Shown piece by piece: positions 13,427 to 25,868 of a stretch of 64,000 nucleotides of DNA. The notes beneath the pieces were generated by a model, which ran no database searches, was not told where the DNA came from, and worked only from the letters and a program-made list of their open reading frames with translations. The first letter of the stretch is position 1. Every line of letters begins with the position of its first letter. The position numbers were made by a program, and so were the translations under genes. Source of the DNA: Nemopilema nomurai (lineage: Eukaryota > Cnidaria > Scyphozoa > Rhizostomeae > Rhizostomatidae); NCBI GenBank assembly GCA_003864495.1, contig ML133387.1, positions 2,107,905 through 2,171,904 on the forward strand. Reading direction: 5' to 3'.

Positions 13427-14887
13427 CAGGGGCGTAAATATTGGGGGGGGGGTGTGGGGTGTGGGGTGTGACACAACAATAACAAAAAACCCGCATTTTG
13501 TCAGGCAAACGCCAGACAAGACGTTGGCAAATCCGCAACTGTCGGGCAAAATAAAACAGTAATCGAGAAATTATTTGAAGATTTCCCGCTTTGTCAAACA
13601 GTTTTGCCTGAAAAAGGTGATTCTTTGCTTGATGTGACGAATGTGATGTTTATCTCAACAAAAGGTGCTGTTCTTCCCAACAAAATGTGATTGTTTGCCC
13701 GTCTGTTCTGAAATTGTTGCAACATGGTGGCACAGGGTGTTTGATGACTGCTTTTCAAAAGGACGTAGCAAAATGTCAGCATGCATGATCTGACCACTTG
13801 CAATTATTCTGAAGCCACCTTTAGAGAGAAAAAGCAAAGTGGAGTTAAAAGAAGTTTTGGAAATCTTTCCACCTTCAGTTGCTGTAGATTCTGGAAGCCT
13901 CGAGGCAAAGTATGAAGTTTTCTGCAACTTGGCAAAATCTGGATCAATACCTCTCCAGTCTGTTAGTGACACGTGCGAATTTGCCTTTAAGAACAGATCG
14001 ATCTTTCCATCCATTTACAAGGCTACAAAGCTGCTATATACTGCCCCAATCAGTGTTGCAAAGGACGAAAGAACCTTTAGTAATATGAAAATTATCAAGA
14101 ATTGCCTTCGATCAACAATGACTGATAGGAGAATCGAAGACCTGATTGTCCTTGCAACGGAGAAGGACTTGACTGATGCAATCGATTTAGAAATGACAGT
14201 GAAAGATTGGAGCAAGAGAAAGAATAGAAAATTAAAGTTAAAATTGACAGGACGGAAATTGTAGCTATCTTTAGCATTGTCCTTCTGTTATTTATGCTTG
14301 GACCACAAAGTTCGTTTATTCTCCTAATAGATTCTGTTTTCAGCAAATTTGTAAGTTTTGTTCTATTTCATGCCGTTTTGTTGTTCAAAGACTGTTATAT
14401 TTTGGCTCCTTCTTCGTCAATTTTTGCGACCCAGTAATACATTTTTCATCATGATTTTGAATGAGTCCAGCACCAGCAGCAGTGGCCTAGCCATCCTGGA
14501 TGGCACGATTTTACCCGCGTCTGGACGACAAAACCCAATGGCTCATTTTCGAAGGAATTTGTTACAATATTTTACGAAAGGAAGTTAACACGACTGAACT
14601 GCAGCTTGTCTACTCGTGGACTGATCTTATTATAAACACTAATTGACATATGAACAGCAAGACATTGACTTATGGCTCAAAGGTCAATACAACAACGAAA
14701 CAAAAATACATAAAAATATCAGAAAATTACAAATACAAAAAATTTCAGAACGGTTTTAAAACATGGAAAGATCATCGCGAAGACTTCCCCCAAAACAAAT
14801 AACATTTTAGTCGCACAGTGGCGAAAATGTCGGGCAAAATCTTATGTACACCCCCCCCCCCAAAGAAAAATGCTAGTTACTCCCCTG
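13427..14887 (+). mobile_element. hAT-superfamily DNA transposon, internally deleted
   Basis: The left end begins CAGGGGCGTA and the right end finishes TACTCCCCTG, so the terminal inverted repeats match at nine of ten positions and are of typical hAT type. They are flanked by CATGTAAT (13419-13426) and CATGTGAT (14888-14895), an 8-bp target duplication with one mismatch, as hAT insertion produces. Subterminal guanine and cytosine runs (13441-13451 and 14850-14861) are also arranged inversely. The element is 1461 bp, too short for a complete transposase, and keeps only the C-terminal transposase region. Confidence 0.85.
13839..14264 (+). pseudogene. hAT transposase C-terminal dimerisation domain (fragment)
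   Basis: The frame, open from about 13800, encodes the end of a transposase of the ZMYM1-like hAT group. The diagnostic hATC region is visible: LLYTAPISVAKDERTFSNMK, then IIKNCLRSTMTDRRIEDL. Its role is dimerisation of the transposase. The catalytic RNase-H-like core and the zinc-finger N-terminus are missing from the element, so it cannot encode an active enzyme alone. The absence of stops over about 150 codons suggests a fairly young deletion product. Confidence 0.85.
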
Positions 14888-14895
14888 CATGTGAT

Positions 14896-15705
14896 ACAAC
14901 TGCAGCCAGTTTGTATTTGTCAGTGCTCTGGCTATTTTGTTGCCAAGAGTAACATAACCTCTTATAGGGTATGCAGCAGGAACTCAAGCTCACATGACAA
15001 TGAGTCTCCGTCCAATGAGTCTGCCGCGGCCAACGTCAAAATACATTCCAGCAAAGAAGACGTCAACGGTCTATAATTGACGTTCGGGCAATTATCTGTG
15101 TTTTTTAGAAGCGAATTTAGCAATGTCGGAAACTAAAGTTTCGTTGAATGATGTCGTATTGATCGTGCGAAGTGCAGCAAGCTGGGTTGATGTTATCTCG
15201 TATGTTGAAGATTGAAAATTGACGTAAGTACTGTTATACTTGCACAAGAAACATATCTGAAAATTCTTGCATGCGGCCGTTCAAGAAACAGTTAGCAAGT
15301 AACAGTTGATGAAATGGCGAAACGGAGTCAGTTTCTGTACGCAATAAATGCAATATGTGGTCTGGCAGTGGCTTATTAATCGCTTCTCACCGCCGGACTA
15401 TCAGCGTGGCCACGCCGCCTCAATTCCGGTGTCCCTACCTTGTGCTTTTTGGACCAAACCTACTACAAAATGTCAGATTGTGCAGCTGGTAACGTCATCG
15501 ATTCAAGCACGCTTTTCCGACAACTGGTGGAGACAGGATTTCCCGTATGGAGCTGTACGCCTTTGAACCCGTGGATGTACCGGTTTCCGTTGTGTCAGCG
15601 ATCAAGAGATCTTGGGGTGAACCAAGGTGAAAGGTTAATCCCGTCCAATACGTAACCCACTATTACTTGCAGTTGGAACAGGTTGTCAGTCATTGAGCGA
15701 ATCAA
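14896..15705. other. Intergenic, no gene recognised
   Basis: Short frames around 15348-15655 overlap on the plus strand and have no family resemblance. Confidence 0.35.
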
Positions 15706-15821
15706 ACTACTTATTTTTTATAGAGAGTGCGGAAAAATGACCGACCCGAGTGGGACTCGAGCTCACGACCCCTGTCGTCGACTTTGTACGTCAAGTGCTC
15801 TACCAACTGAGCTATCGGGTC
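15706..15821 (-). mobile_element. tRNA-headed SINE-like element
   Basis: On the minus strand, 15821 to 15743 folds as a degenerate tRNA. The acceptor stem is perfect (GACCCGA with TCGGGTC). The D arm is GCTC-AGTTGGTA-GAGC, the anticodon stem is TTGAC/GTCGA with a seven-base loop GTACAAA, and the T arm is GTGAG-CTCGAGT-CCCAC with one mismatch. An extra base before the anticodon stem and an 11-base variable region make a functional tRNA unlikely. It is followed by a non-tRNA stretch and an A-rich tail (TATAAAAAATA). Overlapping plus-strand frames are artefacts. Confidence 0.55.
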
Positions 15822-17798
15822 ATGCTCTTTCAAGCCAGCACTCGAGGCCAAGCCATTTATCCGCACTGCCCCTCTCTTCTACCGATTGCACAGGGGAGCC
15901 ATCGCAGCTCCATCGCAATGTGCAGAGGACTCATTTTTTGTGATGGTAACCCTCAAAACAACGAGTTACTTCTACGAAACAACAGCAACACATATGCATG
16001 ATAAAAGCCATTGTCACACGACAATAATTAGGTATTGAGTAACTGTAGAGGCTCGTCATTTTTTGGACTTTTGGCTCAGTTATTGTCCATCAGATAATTA
16101 ACGGAAAGATGGGGTTTTTCGTGACAACAGGCATAACAGGGTTTCCTTGTGACGATTTTATCTCTCTTTTGCTTGTCTTCTGAAACCAGCCGGTTTCCTT
16201 CCACTGATAGCAAACGTTTACTCATGACTGTAAATCAAATGCAATGATGATCGTTTCTCTGGATCTTTGATCATTATGTCACCCAGAGCCTTAGATGCTA
16301 AGTGGCGCAAGCCGGAGGGGATGGTCTCAATCATTCGAATTGGGGTCTGGGACTTTGACTGGGGGTCTTGGGGCTGTGAATGGGTCCTATCTTTAGGAAA
16401 AGAAAGAGATCTGTCCTATTGGAACCGTGCGCTAACGACTTGGGGGAATTTCCCACGGATGGTGGCAGCGATAGCAGGAAGCTTTGGAACCCTCGTTTCC
16501 CCCAAGAACTAAAGCCCCTGCGATGTTGGATTTTAGCGGTGACTCAGGTTCTAGTTCCGAGCCAAACTCGGCACGAAAGCATGTGATTGCGAGATGGCCG
16601 CTACAGAGGAAACAGTTTTAAACGCCCTAGCTTTTTGCAATTATCGGATAATCGCTTGAAGAGAATTCACGACGCATCTTTGGAGCAGGTAAGTTTTCTG
16701 GACATCCCCTGAGGCTGAGAACTGCAAGGCCTTTCCCAACAAACTACCTGAGAAGTTTGTTTTGTCTTTTTTGTCGAATGCGAGAAGTAGCAACACAGGT
16801 CTTCGCTGCACGTTGAAGCAAAGGGTTGAAGCGAACACGAAGGAAGGATTACTAAAATACTTAAATGGAAGCAGCGTCAGCATCCTTTAACACTCTTTAA
16901 GTTTTAGCAGCAGGCGCGACATTCAAATAGCCGAGAGCAGTTACTTCGCATCGGGGCAATCACTTGCTAGCGATTTTGTAATGCCGTTTCATCTGGCCAG
17001 CTCCTTGGCTCTCAAAACATGGCAGCCACCTGAAAGCAATATCTGCGGTAGAAAAGAACCTGCACAAGACTCGCTAACTTATTTCAGCCGCGAAAGAGAA
17101 GTTTAGACTGTAAACCAAACGCGAATCGGCCTGTCTCAGTCCAGAATTTCAGCAAAAGGAAGTGACGTTGCCACGTTCCAAACTTCTCGACAGGGGTGTC
17201 GCTCTGTCATTCAAAACAAGATCAATACATGCCCCTTTCCGGGGGCTTTCGTGTGAGTAGGCAAGCTCGGTAGCACACAAACTTTTCAAAGTGCTTCCTC
17301 TGAGATCAAGGAAATAGAATAGTTCGTCAAAACTAGCTGCTGCCTGTTTTCTGAATTGCTAGGAGGAGCGCGTTTCTCCCCTTGCTCAGCGTCTCAATTG
17401 TTCATCTGGAAAGACTGAGCGTTTGATAGACGGGGGCTGCATTAAGAAAAACGGCAATATTTCATCTTGACGCTAAGATTAATTATAGAATAACTTTCGT
17501 TAAAAAACTTTTAGATCTGCAAATTGAATTAAAGACAATATTTTCAGGGAGCTATTTTCTATTAACTGCCTTTGAATTTTTTCTCATGGCCTTGCAAACT
17601 TCTAAGAATTTGTGAAAGCTCCCCCCGATTTTGTTCACTGGCTGTCTGCACATTATGCGTTTGCGGCAAAAAAGGAAAGACTATGCAAATTTGTGTGAAG
17701 TGGATCGGAGGGAAAGGTAGCTGAAAGGGTAGCTTGTGTTCGGACGAAGTTTTCTAGTTTCGATTAGTTTTGGGTAAGCGTTTTTCGCCTTTGTAAGC
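15822..17798. promoter_or_regulatory. Intergenic region and presumed 5' flank of the SAMD1/PHD/SAM gene
   Basis: No gene is recognised here. The final several hundred bases should contain the promoter and 5' UTR of the downstream chromatin gene. I see no TATA box at a sensible distance. Nothing else could be supported. Confidence 0.3.
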
Positions 17799-20700
17799 AT
17801 GGAAGAAAAGTGTAAATTGATTATGGAAACAATTGCCTTGGTTCGCTCTCGGAAAGCCCGACCCGATGTGGATCGCATTTGCAAAACTATGCAACGCAAC
17901 CACGGTGTCGACCCCAAAGAGACGGAAAAGTGGCTGGATATGTTGTGCGATAAAGGAGTTGTAGCGCGGAGGCCTTTCAAAGGTGCTGTTTCATATCGCA
18001 TTGTGGCCGACGAAAAGGCTGGAGCGGCCAAGGCAAACGCGAGGTATTACAGGAACGCAAAGAAAATTAGCAAGGCAATCATTGATCTTGACCCGCATGG
18101 ACTCGGGGTAAGTCTGAATGCGATAGAAAGGTACGTCTCAGCTCACTGGCCAACATCATGTTCCGTTCTTAGCTTGCGAGTAAGGCTGAAGTCGGCGCTA
18201 AGGGATGGAGTTGAGGAGGGAAGATTTGTCAGGGCCGTCAACGGTTGTTATAAACTCGGGCAAACACAGCCGGCCGATCCTATGGAGGTGAGTAAGTTCA
18301 TATTTGGCCTAAGCAGCTTAACCCTACAAAATTTCGTTGACCCACGAGTATATATGCTGTTTCTGTCATCATGTAAAATGTCCTGAGAATTTGAATTGAT
18401 GGAGAAATATGGGCATTTCTCATAACAACTTCATTGCAACGGAAAAGCCGTCAAATATTTCCGTTATTCGTTCAAAGGGTTTCTAAATTTTGTTGGCTTT
18501 TGTTTCTTTACGGCGAATTCATAAGTAAATATGAAATGAATGTTTTCATTGCTATTCATATTGTTAGTTGTACAAAGCAATTAAGGGTGCGCGGCAGTGG
18601 TTCCTTGTGTGGCCTAATGTTTACGAGTGCTGTCTCGTGCACTTTCGAACAAAATGAGAATAGAGGACTGGGAACTAAAGCATTGAAACGGGAAGTGATT
18701 TACGGGTCAGCCGACCATTCGTGGGTAGGCGGCAGACCCTTTTTGGTAACATGTCCACTTTTGAGGGGACTACGAGCAGACCCGTCGGGGTGGATGGGCG
18801 TGGGGGGCGTGATGCCTCCCTGAAGAAAAATATCTTCAGCAAATCTGGTCTATCGCCTACAAATTTGGTCTCGTCGGAAAATACTGTGATATGTCGTCGT
18901 CGAATATTGCCATTCGTGAGCCATATTTCTGAATGTTCCACTCTCAAATTTGTTCTGACTTGTTGATAAGAATAACAGTATCGGTGCAGCGATTCATTTT
19001 ATTTGTTTTTTGTTATTTTGCATAGATCTTTCAAAAATATAAGAGACAACATCAACACCTTTCTGTAAGATGCAACCCGTATGCTGTTGGAAAATTTTTG
19101 CTCAACCCCCTCCCCCCTTAAAGCTTTGCAACAGGCCTGGCTATGAGGATGGTCTTGTAAAATCTGGGAGGCATCAGACAATGAAGAGAGGGCTATATTA
19201 CAATAATGCAATTGGCTAGTATGGCAATGTAAATGTTTGTGGGAAAAAGGGAACAGGAGTGTTTGACTATTTGACGAAACTGAATAACCCTTTGTTTACC
19301 GCGCATTTCTTAGCTTTGGAAAGCATTGCCACATATCTGCAACATGGGGTATGTCAATATTTTCCTCCCATCACAACCAAGCTATCATAACCAGTCCAAG
19401 GCTTAGAATTGGCAGGGTTGGATGATTATGTGCTTTCCTTTGAATGTACACAAGGAAGCTTTCTCAAGTGAGACACCGATAAAGTGTCAGCTAGTGTTTT
19501 CAGACCATGTCCTTTTTTAGATAAACTTTTTTCAAGATAAGAACAGTGGGCCTTTTGTTGGTCAGAAGATTTTTTGACCCACTAAGAATGATTAAACTTA
19601 AATTTCATCTCATAGACTACAAAAGTGTTTTTGAATGAATCATAATTTCCACCTGATAGTTAAACATTGAGTTTCACCATTTTTTTCTGCCAAATATTAG
19701 CTTTATAGGTTGGCAATTGCCCAATAACTCTTTTGTGCATAGTTTAGTCTTAGACCAGAGATTTGCTCTTTACATAACTGCTTACAAGCTGTGTTTTGCC
19801 ACTATACCTTGTCTGTCATATATCCTGTTGGCTGCAGTTGCTCATGGGTTGTAAGAGAGCAATATTTATTAAGAGAGTCATCACTTCTACTCATCAGTTG
19901 AATCTTGGACCTAAAACTGTTAAGTTGTTGTTTGGCAAGTATGCCAGATGGCATTAACCAAGGACTTTTCAAGGGCACCCCTTGTGGTCATTGCAATTGA
20001 AGGGCAATGATGGGCTCAAAATTTGTTGATAGTTATAGGGACAACTGATGGTTTTTCCCCAAGTTTGGTCTAAAGTATTAGGAAAGTTCTGAAAATATTT
20101 CTACAATAAGCTGCTAATGGCCACTGTGTCTAGTGGATACAGAAATGTTATCCATTAAATAGAAAAACTCCAGAAAATCTGAGGCATTTTTGAAATAAAT
20201 CAAGATCTTTAAAAAGCTTTTGCTAAGATTTTTGCTGAGCTCTTTAGTAAGTATGGTGACTTGTGTTACAAGCCAGAGTTTAAACTTGAGTAAGAACGTT
20301 TTTATATTCTGTTTAGGGTACAGAATATGATGTAAATGAAGAAAATTTAGATGACAACATTGATGATCTGTTGTGTGATTATTGCCAACAAAATGCTGAC
20401 AAGAACCCATTTGGTGAACCAGAAGAGCTTTTGATTTGTAAAGACTGTGGAAACAAGGGTGAGTAGCAAATTCATGGCAAGCATTTTGAAAGTGAAAAGT
20501 GGCATATGGTGCCAGAGCAGGAGAGGTCCTGTAAGATTCAAATGCTCAGTTCATCTGAATTGCTGTAATATTTGGGGTATATGCCCCCTGTTACCCCTGG
20601 CTCCAGTTGGCGCCATTGGTGAAAGCTTCCCCAACAAGACAGTAAATTGTTTACATATGGAAGCATACAAGAGGCTAAAAGCCTTACCAATTGCAGCAAA

Positions 20701-23700
20701 TTGTGTGTTACCCAAATATACAATACACCTTTTTAAGCATCAATTTTTCACACACTTTTTTGTTGCTCACATTTTGAGACCTGAAATGATTTTGAGACAT
20801 TTTGACGTTCAAATAATTTTTTGTGGCATGGTTTATTCAACCTTTCGTATTCTGATATCTTCTTTCACTGGAAGTAACCTGATTTTTTAATGTATTGGTA
20901 AAAATACTAGCACTTAAAATCAAAACAATAAAAATTTAATTGATATTCAACAAAGTGTCCACATAATACGAATGCATGGTGTGCCAATCCTTGGGTGTTT
21001 CCAGTGTGGTGTTTCATTAGGAGCTTGACAGATCTGAAAATGTCATTCAAAGTTGCATTTGTTGCTCATGTGTCCAGTAATGACGTCTACAACAAGGTCA
21101 GGTCTTTCTGGGCTGTTGAACACACACGTTATCATTTGTTGTCTGTCGCTTCTGGGCCTTTAACATTCAGTGCGCATGCGGGACCTCAAGTTCTTGATGT
21201 CTTCAGTGTCCCTTGATTTCTACTTTGTTAATCTCGTGTCAGGTTCCACTAGCAGTAGTAAGTACATCTTACCTCAAAGTACCTTTCTCACGCAGACTTG
21301 TAATCGCATCTTAGGCTCGCGTTTTCGATCGACGTGGAACAATCTGTCCCATGTTGGCCCTCCTGCTCTTCTTCCAGGAGTGTGGCGTGTAAATGGGGGT
21401 GCTCTAATAGGCATGGCTCGATTTCGTCATTCACGGATTGGCAGTTATCAAAAGTAGTACAAGCGTCTTTATTCGTTGGTCCTGAAGAGTGTCACCTACT
21501 TTGCTTTAGAGCTGCGGTCTCTCTTCCTGGTATTTACAAGGGTTCATCGGCCTAAGTGTGAAATCCCATCTTTTCCTGAATGCATTGAAATCAGTATTGT
21601 TAGGCGTATCGGGGCCAAGCTTCAGAAATGCGATGGAATTTATTTGCTCGATTTGTAGATTTACGTAGCCAAACAATTTTTCACTCGGTCCTCCTGTAGT
21701 GGTCCTGCTTGAGGCTTTCTTTCTTTCTGTTGTAATGCAATTTCAGGCGAATAACTCGCTTCAAACAAATTGATTAGACAGTTTGGTCTTACTTAATCTT
21801 CTTTAAAGGACTCAGCAATTGTTGCGCTTGCAGCTGTCTGCAAGAAAGAACGCAGCTTGATGTTTTGATGTGCTGTTTTCCATTTTGCAGCTCATCCATC
21901 CTGTCTGAATTATTCCCCCGAGCTGGTGGAGCAGATACGTGCCGACGATTCATGGCAGTGCATCGACTGCAAAGCGTGCACGATTTGTGATGGTACCAGT
22001 GATCCTGTAAGTTTCCCAGTCCTTTCTTTGAGCTCGAATTATATATAAATTGAAATGTATTCGCTCATTTATAGCTAATTTATGCAATAGTTGTGCTGTT
22101 TTGCATGCGAAAGCTAGAATTTCATCATAAAGAATTGCATATAAAAAACGCATGGCAGTACGATTTCATAGAGTTACAAGGAATTCATTCTCATGTCCTC
22201 AATAGAATATCACGCACACCAAGCGAAACTGAAAAATGTAGACAGTTTTTCTAGTTTGAGATTTAACGAGGTCATACCTATGAAAGATCAATTATGTTGC
22301 AACATCGTATATGATAAACTTTCATTTTCTAGACTATACTTTTTCAATGATGCATTGATCAATGTCTTTTTTCAAGTTTTGCTACTATACTATGTGATTA
22401 AACATTGAATGCTCTGAGCTATTCGTGGGTATTTCGTTTGAAAACAAATACTTACAGGATTGCTTGATGTCAAACAAACCAGTTTTATGCCCTCTCATAT
22501 ATTTATTTACATCATATTTACCTTCAAGACAAAGACTAATTATAGCCAGGTAACGCTATAAATTTTTTTTCTTCTAAATCCTTTTTACTAACTTTGCTTG
22601 TTTATACCTTTTGCTAACTTTTCAGGCTTTGTTTTAACTACATTTCCCTAGCCCACCCACCCTACTTCAGTATGGAATAAAACAGGCTTTTTGGTACTGA
22701 ATAATAGCATTTTCCATGTTAGGGATGATTTCTGTAGTTTTGTTAACTTTTGCTCCATCTAATTGAAGATGAAAGCGAGCCAACTTTGATTTTCTAGGAT
22801 TCAATGCTTTTCTGTGATGCCTGTGATAAAGGCTATCATATGAACTGCCATGCACCAAAGTTAGACCAAATGCCTTCAGGTATGGTGAAATGTTCAGACT
22901 ACATTTCCTTAGTCAGTTTCTGAACCCTGCAAAGAGTGAAATACTACTGAATGATTCTTCCAATCAGGATCTGATTCCACGACTCTTTCTTTGATGAGCT
23001 TGAGGCCGTTGGTCTACTTACTAACAATAGCTGTTCTCCATGTTTAAAGGAATTCCAAGTTTTTGGCATTCAACTTTAGGCCATAGTAGTGCTGTTCAAT
23101 ACTCGCCTGTCAGTTTTGGCCACTGATCTCTTTAGAAGAGTGGATCAAGCTTCCGGCGTTTCAGACTGAAGTAACTGTTGCTTTCCGCGTGGGACCCATC
23201 TTAGAGTGTTGCTACATAAGATTACAAACAACTGTGCCCAAGCTAATTATATTGGTGGAAATTTAGGTTGAAAACAGGCAATAATTGCAACTATAGACCT
23301 TTTCCTACGGTCGATCAGTCCCAAGTTCGTTCGGTGAACGATGGGTCCCTTGGCTCCAGAGCTAAATCAAATTTGACGGGCTCCCTCCTCATCCGGGTGA
23401 AACAATACGAAGCTCGATCCAGTCCTTTATAGAGGTCTGTAGTTTTTGCCATGCTCGTAGCTTTTCATTAAAGTTCTAGAGATAGCAGACGTTCTCAATT
23501 GCGGTTATACGATTGTGGTGCTGTTTGAAAATTCTAGGCAAGTGGATGTGTAATCTATGCACCACCAAGCGCTCGCAAAACGGAAATGGACAAGTTTTTA
23601 TTATCGACGAGGACGGTTCACTCAATGCACCTGTGATAAGCGTGGGAACCGTCACGTCAGGTACTCCCATGGCAACAGGAGGCCCACCAACAATGGTTCC

Positions 23701-25441
23701 GTTGCAAAGGGCAGCACCGCTCAAATCTAGTTAGTATCCTTATAGATTTTCCATTTATGCGTGACGTCACTCTTGGCTTCAGTTTCTTTCGAGCGTCTAC
23801 TTGTGCGAGTCGAGGCTCTTCTCTTCCCGAGGCTAATTTGCTTGGTAGTGTAATTTGGGACTATTGGGGGCTAGTGATGTCAATAATATTCACAGTATTC
23901 TCCCATCTGCCCACGATTTTACTTCAGTCGTTAACCACTTTGTAGTTGTCCACAATGTTCTAAGAAAGTGTAGTGAGGCGCTTTTTATGTGGGTTTATCC
24001 CTGATGTCTGTTTGACGTTTAACCTGGTGCACTTTTTTCCTAGCTCCGCATTCGCCTCAGCTACGGCCAAAGGTGGATCATATAAAAATTCGGACTGGCA
24101 ATATACCAGTAAGACCAGCAGTGATAGCCCTGCAATCCCCAACACCCCCACAAATGCGCCATAACCTTCCCATAATACAGAGTACCCATGGAGGTATTGG
24201 AGTGATACAACGCTCGGCAAAGACGGCTGTTTATTCCACGAATGGACCAGGAGTCATAAAGAAGCAAAATGTGCTAGGCCTAAACCTTAGCACCTCTATA
24301 ATGCCGGGGAAGTTTCAACAAGGTGGGTGTTTGACTCGGAACAAAATAAACCACTGCCGAAAAGCTTGATATAAGTGGAAACAAAGGAAATTCAAGTGAG
24401 ATTAAAATCTTGCATATTGAGTATGAGTGTTGATTTTTAAGACAGTTAGAAGGTGCTATTAGCATATCAAAGAACAAGTCCTATTTTTCAAAGATCAATG
24501 TTCCATGTTCCATTCTCGCTTTCTATTTCCTAGTCCACTCTTTTATGAGGGAAGATGTTTTGCAGTCGCTACCCCCCGATGTTGCCGATTGGTCCGTTGC
24601 CGACGTTTGCTTTTATGTGAAATCTCATGGTTATCCAGGGGAGTCGAAACTGTTTGAGGAGCAGGTTAGTCGCTAAAATGGTTTTCCAAAGACGGAACTG
24701 TTAGGCGTTGATGTTGTCTTACTAGTAACGGCACAAAAACCTACATATTTCCCAAGTTGACTCGCTCCATTTCCTCTTAGAGCGCTGAATGCATTTTTAC
24801 GCCTTTCTGTAGTGTAGCCACTGCATTTGCGATAAATGCAACTGTTGAATATCAGGTCTAATTCTAGATCCAAAAACTTTTACGAGGTTTTTGCTATGTA
24901 TAACTTCCAGTTGTTTACATGTTCAAGACTTGCCTGTCCACTGTTATTCGTGTGAGCAGATGTTAGTATTCATAAAGCCAATAATAGGATACGAAGAGCC
25001 TCTAATGAGGACTTACGCATGCAAAAGACTGTGCAGATGAGCCCCGTCTAGGTCTCCTGTCGTGTCCTGTGCAACGCAGATAGTATGTTGGGCCGATTTT
25101 CAATTCCTCTCTCGCTTGCGTAGGGTACGTTTTCCTTAATCGTACCCAACAGAAGTCGGATAAACGCAAGGTCAGATCATTGATTGATCCCCTAGTCTTA
25201 TTTCGCGGGATTCAGCTGACATTTTTTGCATATTCTTTCACCAAGCCAGTTCTGCATTTATTTCATTGCGATTGACATTAATCAAATGTATTTTTTTCAG
25301 GAGGTTGACGGAAAGGCCCTTCTGTTGATGTCCAGAAACGATGTACTTACAGGCCTAAGACTGAAACTAGGGCCAGCTCTTAAAATATATCATTTACATA
25401 TATCTAAATTGCAAGCACGAACAAATTTTATTGGAATGTAG
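17799..25441 (+). CDS. Chromatin reader: SAMD1-like winged helix, tandem PHD fingers, SAM domain
   Basis: Eight coding exons with matching phases: 17799-18287, 20317-20458, 21891-22006, 22798-22879, 23538-23729, 24044-24322, 24534-24664 and 25301-25441. They give a 523-residue protein. Residues about 1-75 match the SAMD1-type winged helix (RSRKARPD, then RICKTM), which in SAMD1 binds unmethylated CpG DNA. Residues about 85-155 look like a second winged-helix/H15-type domain, as in KAT6. C183 to C237 and C240 to C284 form two adjacent PHD fingers (CDYC, CKDC, HPSC, CIDC; CTIC, CDAC, HMNC, CNLC). The closest match by eye is the double PHD finger of KAT6A/B. A low-complexity Pro/Thr/Gly linker follows. 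Residues about 453-516 are a SAM domain ending [16 protein letters not shown], typical of the SAMD1/Polycomb type. There is no MYST acetyltransferase domain. It is probably a nuclear histone and DNA reader. Confidence 0.9.
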
Positions 25442-25868
25442 ATTATAAGACAAATAGATAATTATTTGTCAAAGTTGATCTTTGAAGCCGTCAATTGTAA
25501 ATTTGTAGTTGAACTACTGCTGTGAACTAAGAAGCACAGAAGCTCGGTGCGATAATTTCGCTTTCCAGTGTGTTTTGTGGACCTCGTTCAAATAGTTTTA
25601 TGTTTGTAATGCATCCACTATATACAAGTAATCTTGCCTTCCTCTGTTTTCAAGTATTTGAAACAAAACTTTTTTTGGGCATCAGAAGTGTGTTGAGGAT
25701 CTATAATTCACTTCACAAGTATCCAAGCAAAGAATTTAAAGTATCCAAGCAATTTAGAATTAGCGTTCATGAAACACCTAAGGGGAGCAAAGCCAATGAA
25801 AGCAAGCGACTAAGTGAGTCTCGAAAGGAGGATGGAAGCTTAATGAAAACGAGGCCTGCCGAAATAAA
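25442..25868 (+). promoter_or_regulatory. 3' UTR and polyadenylation signal of the SAMD1/PHD/SAM gene
   Basis: The first canonical AATAAA after the stop codon lies at 25863-25868, about 425 bases downstream, a reasonable distance for a poly(A) signal. A 102-residue open frame here (25570-25878) has no domain resemblance and overlaps this presumed UTR. Confidence 0.45.

Noticed and set aside
15743..15821. A functional tRNA gene
   Set aside because: The variable region is 11 bases, there is an extra base before the anticodon stem, and a T-stem pair is broken. A SINE head fits better.
15683..16001. Plus-strand open frames GLELTTPVVDFV and similar
   Set aside because: They are translations of the antisense of a tRNA-like SINE.
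17799..25441. Calling this gene KAT6A/B
   Set aside because: The PHD fingers fit KAT6, but no MYST acetyltransferase exon exists before the SAM domain and stop codon, and the first winged helix is closer to SAMD1.
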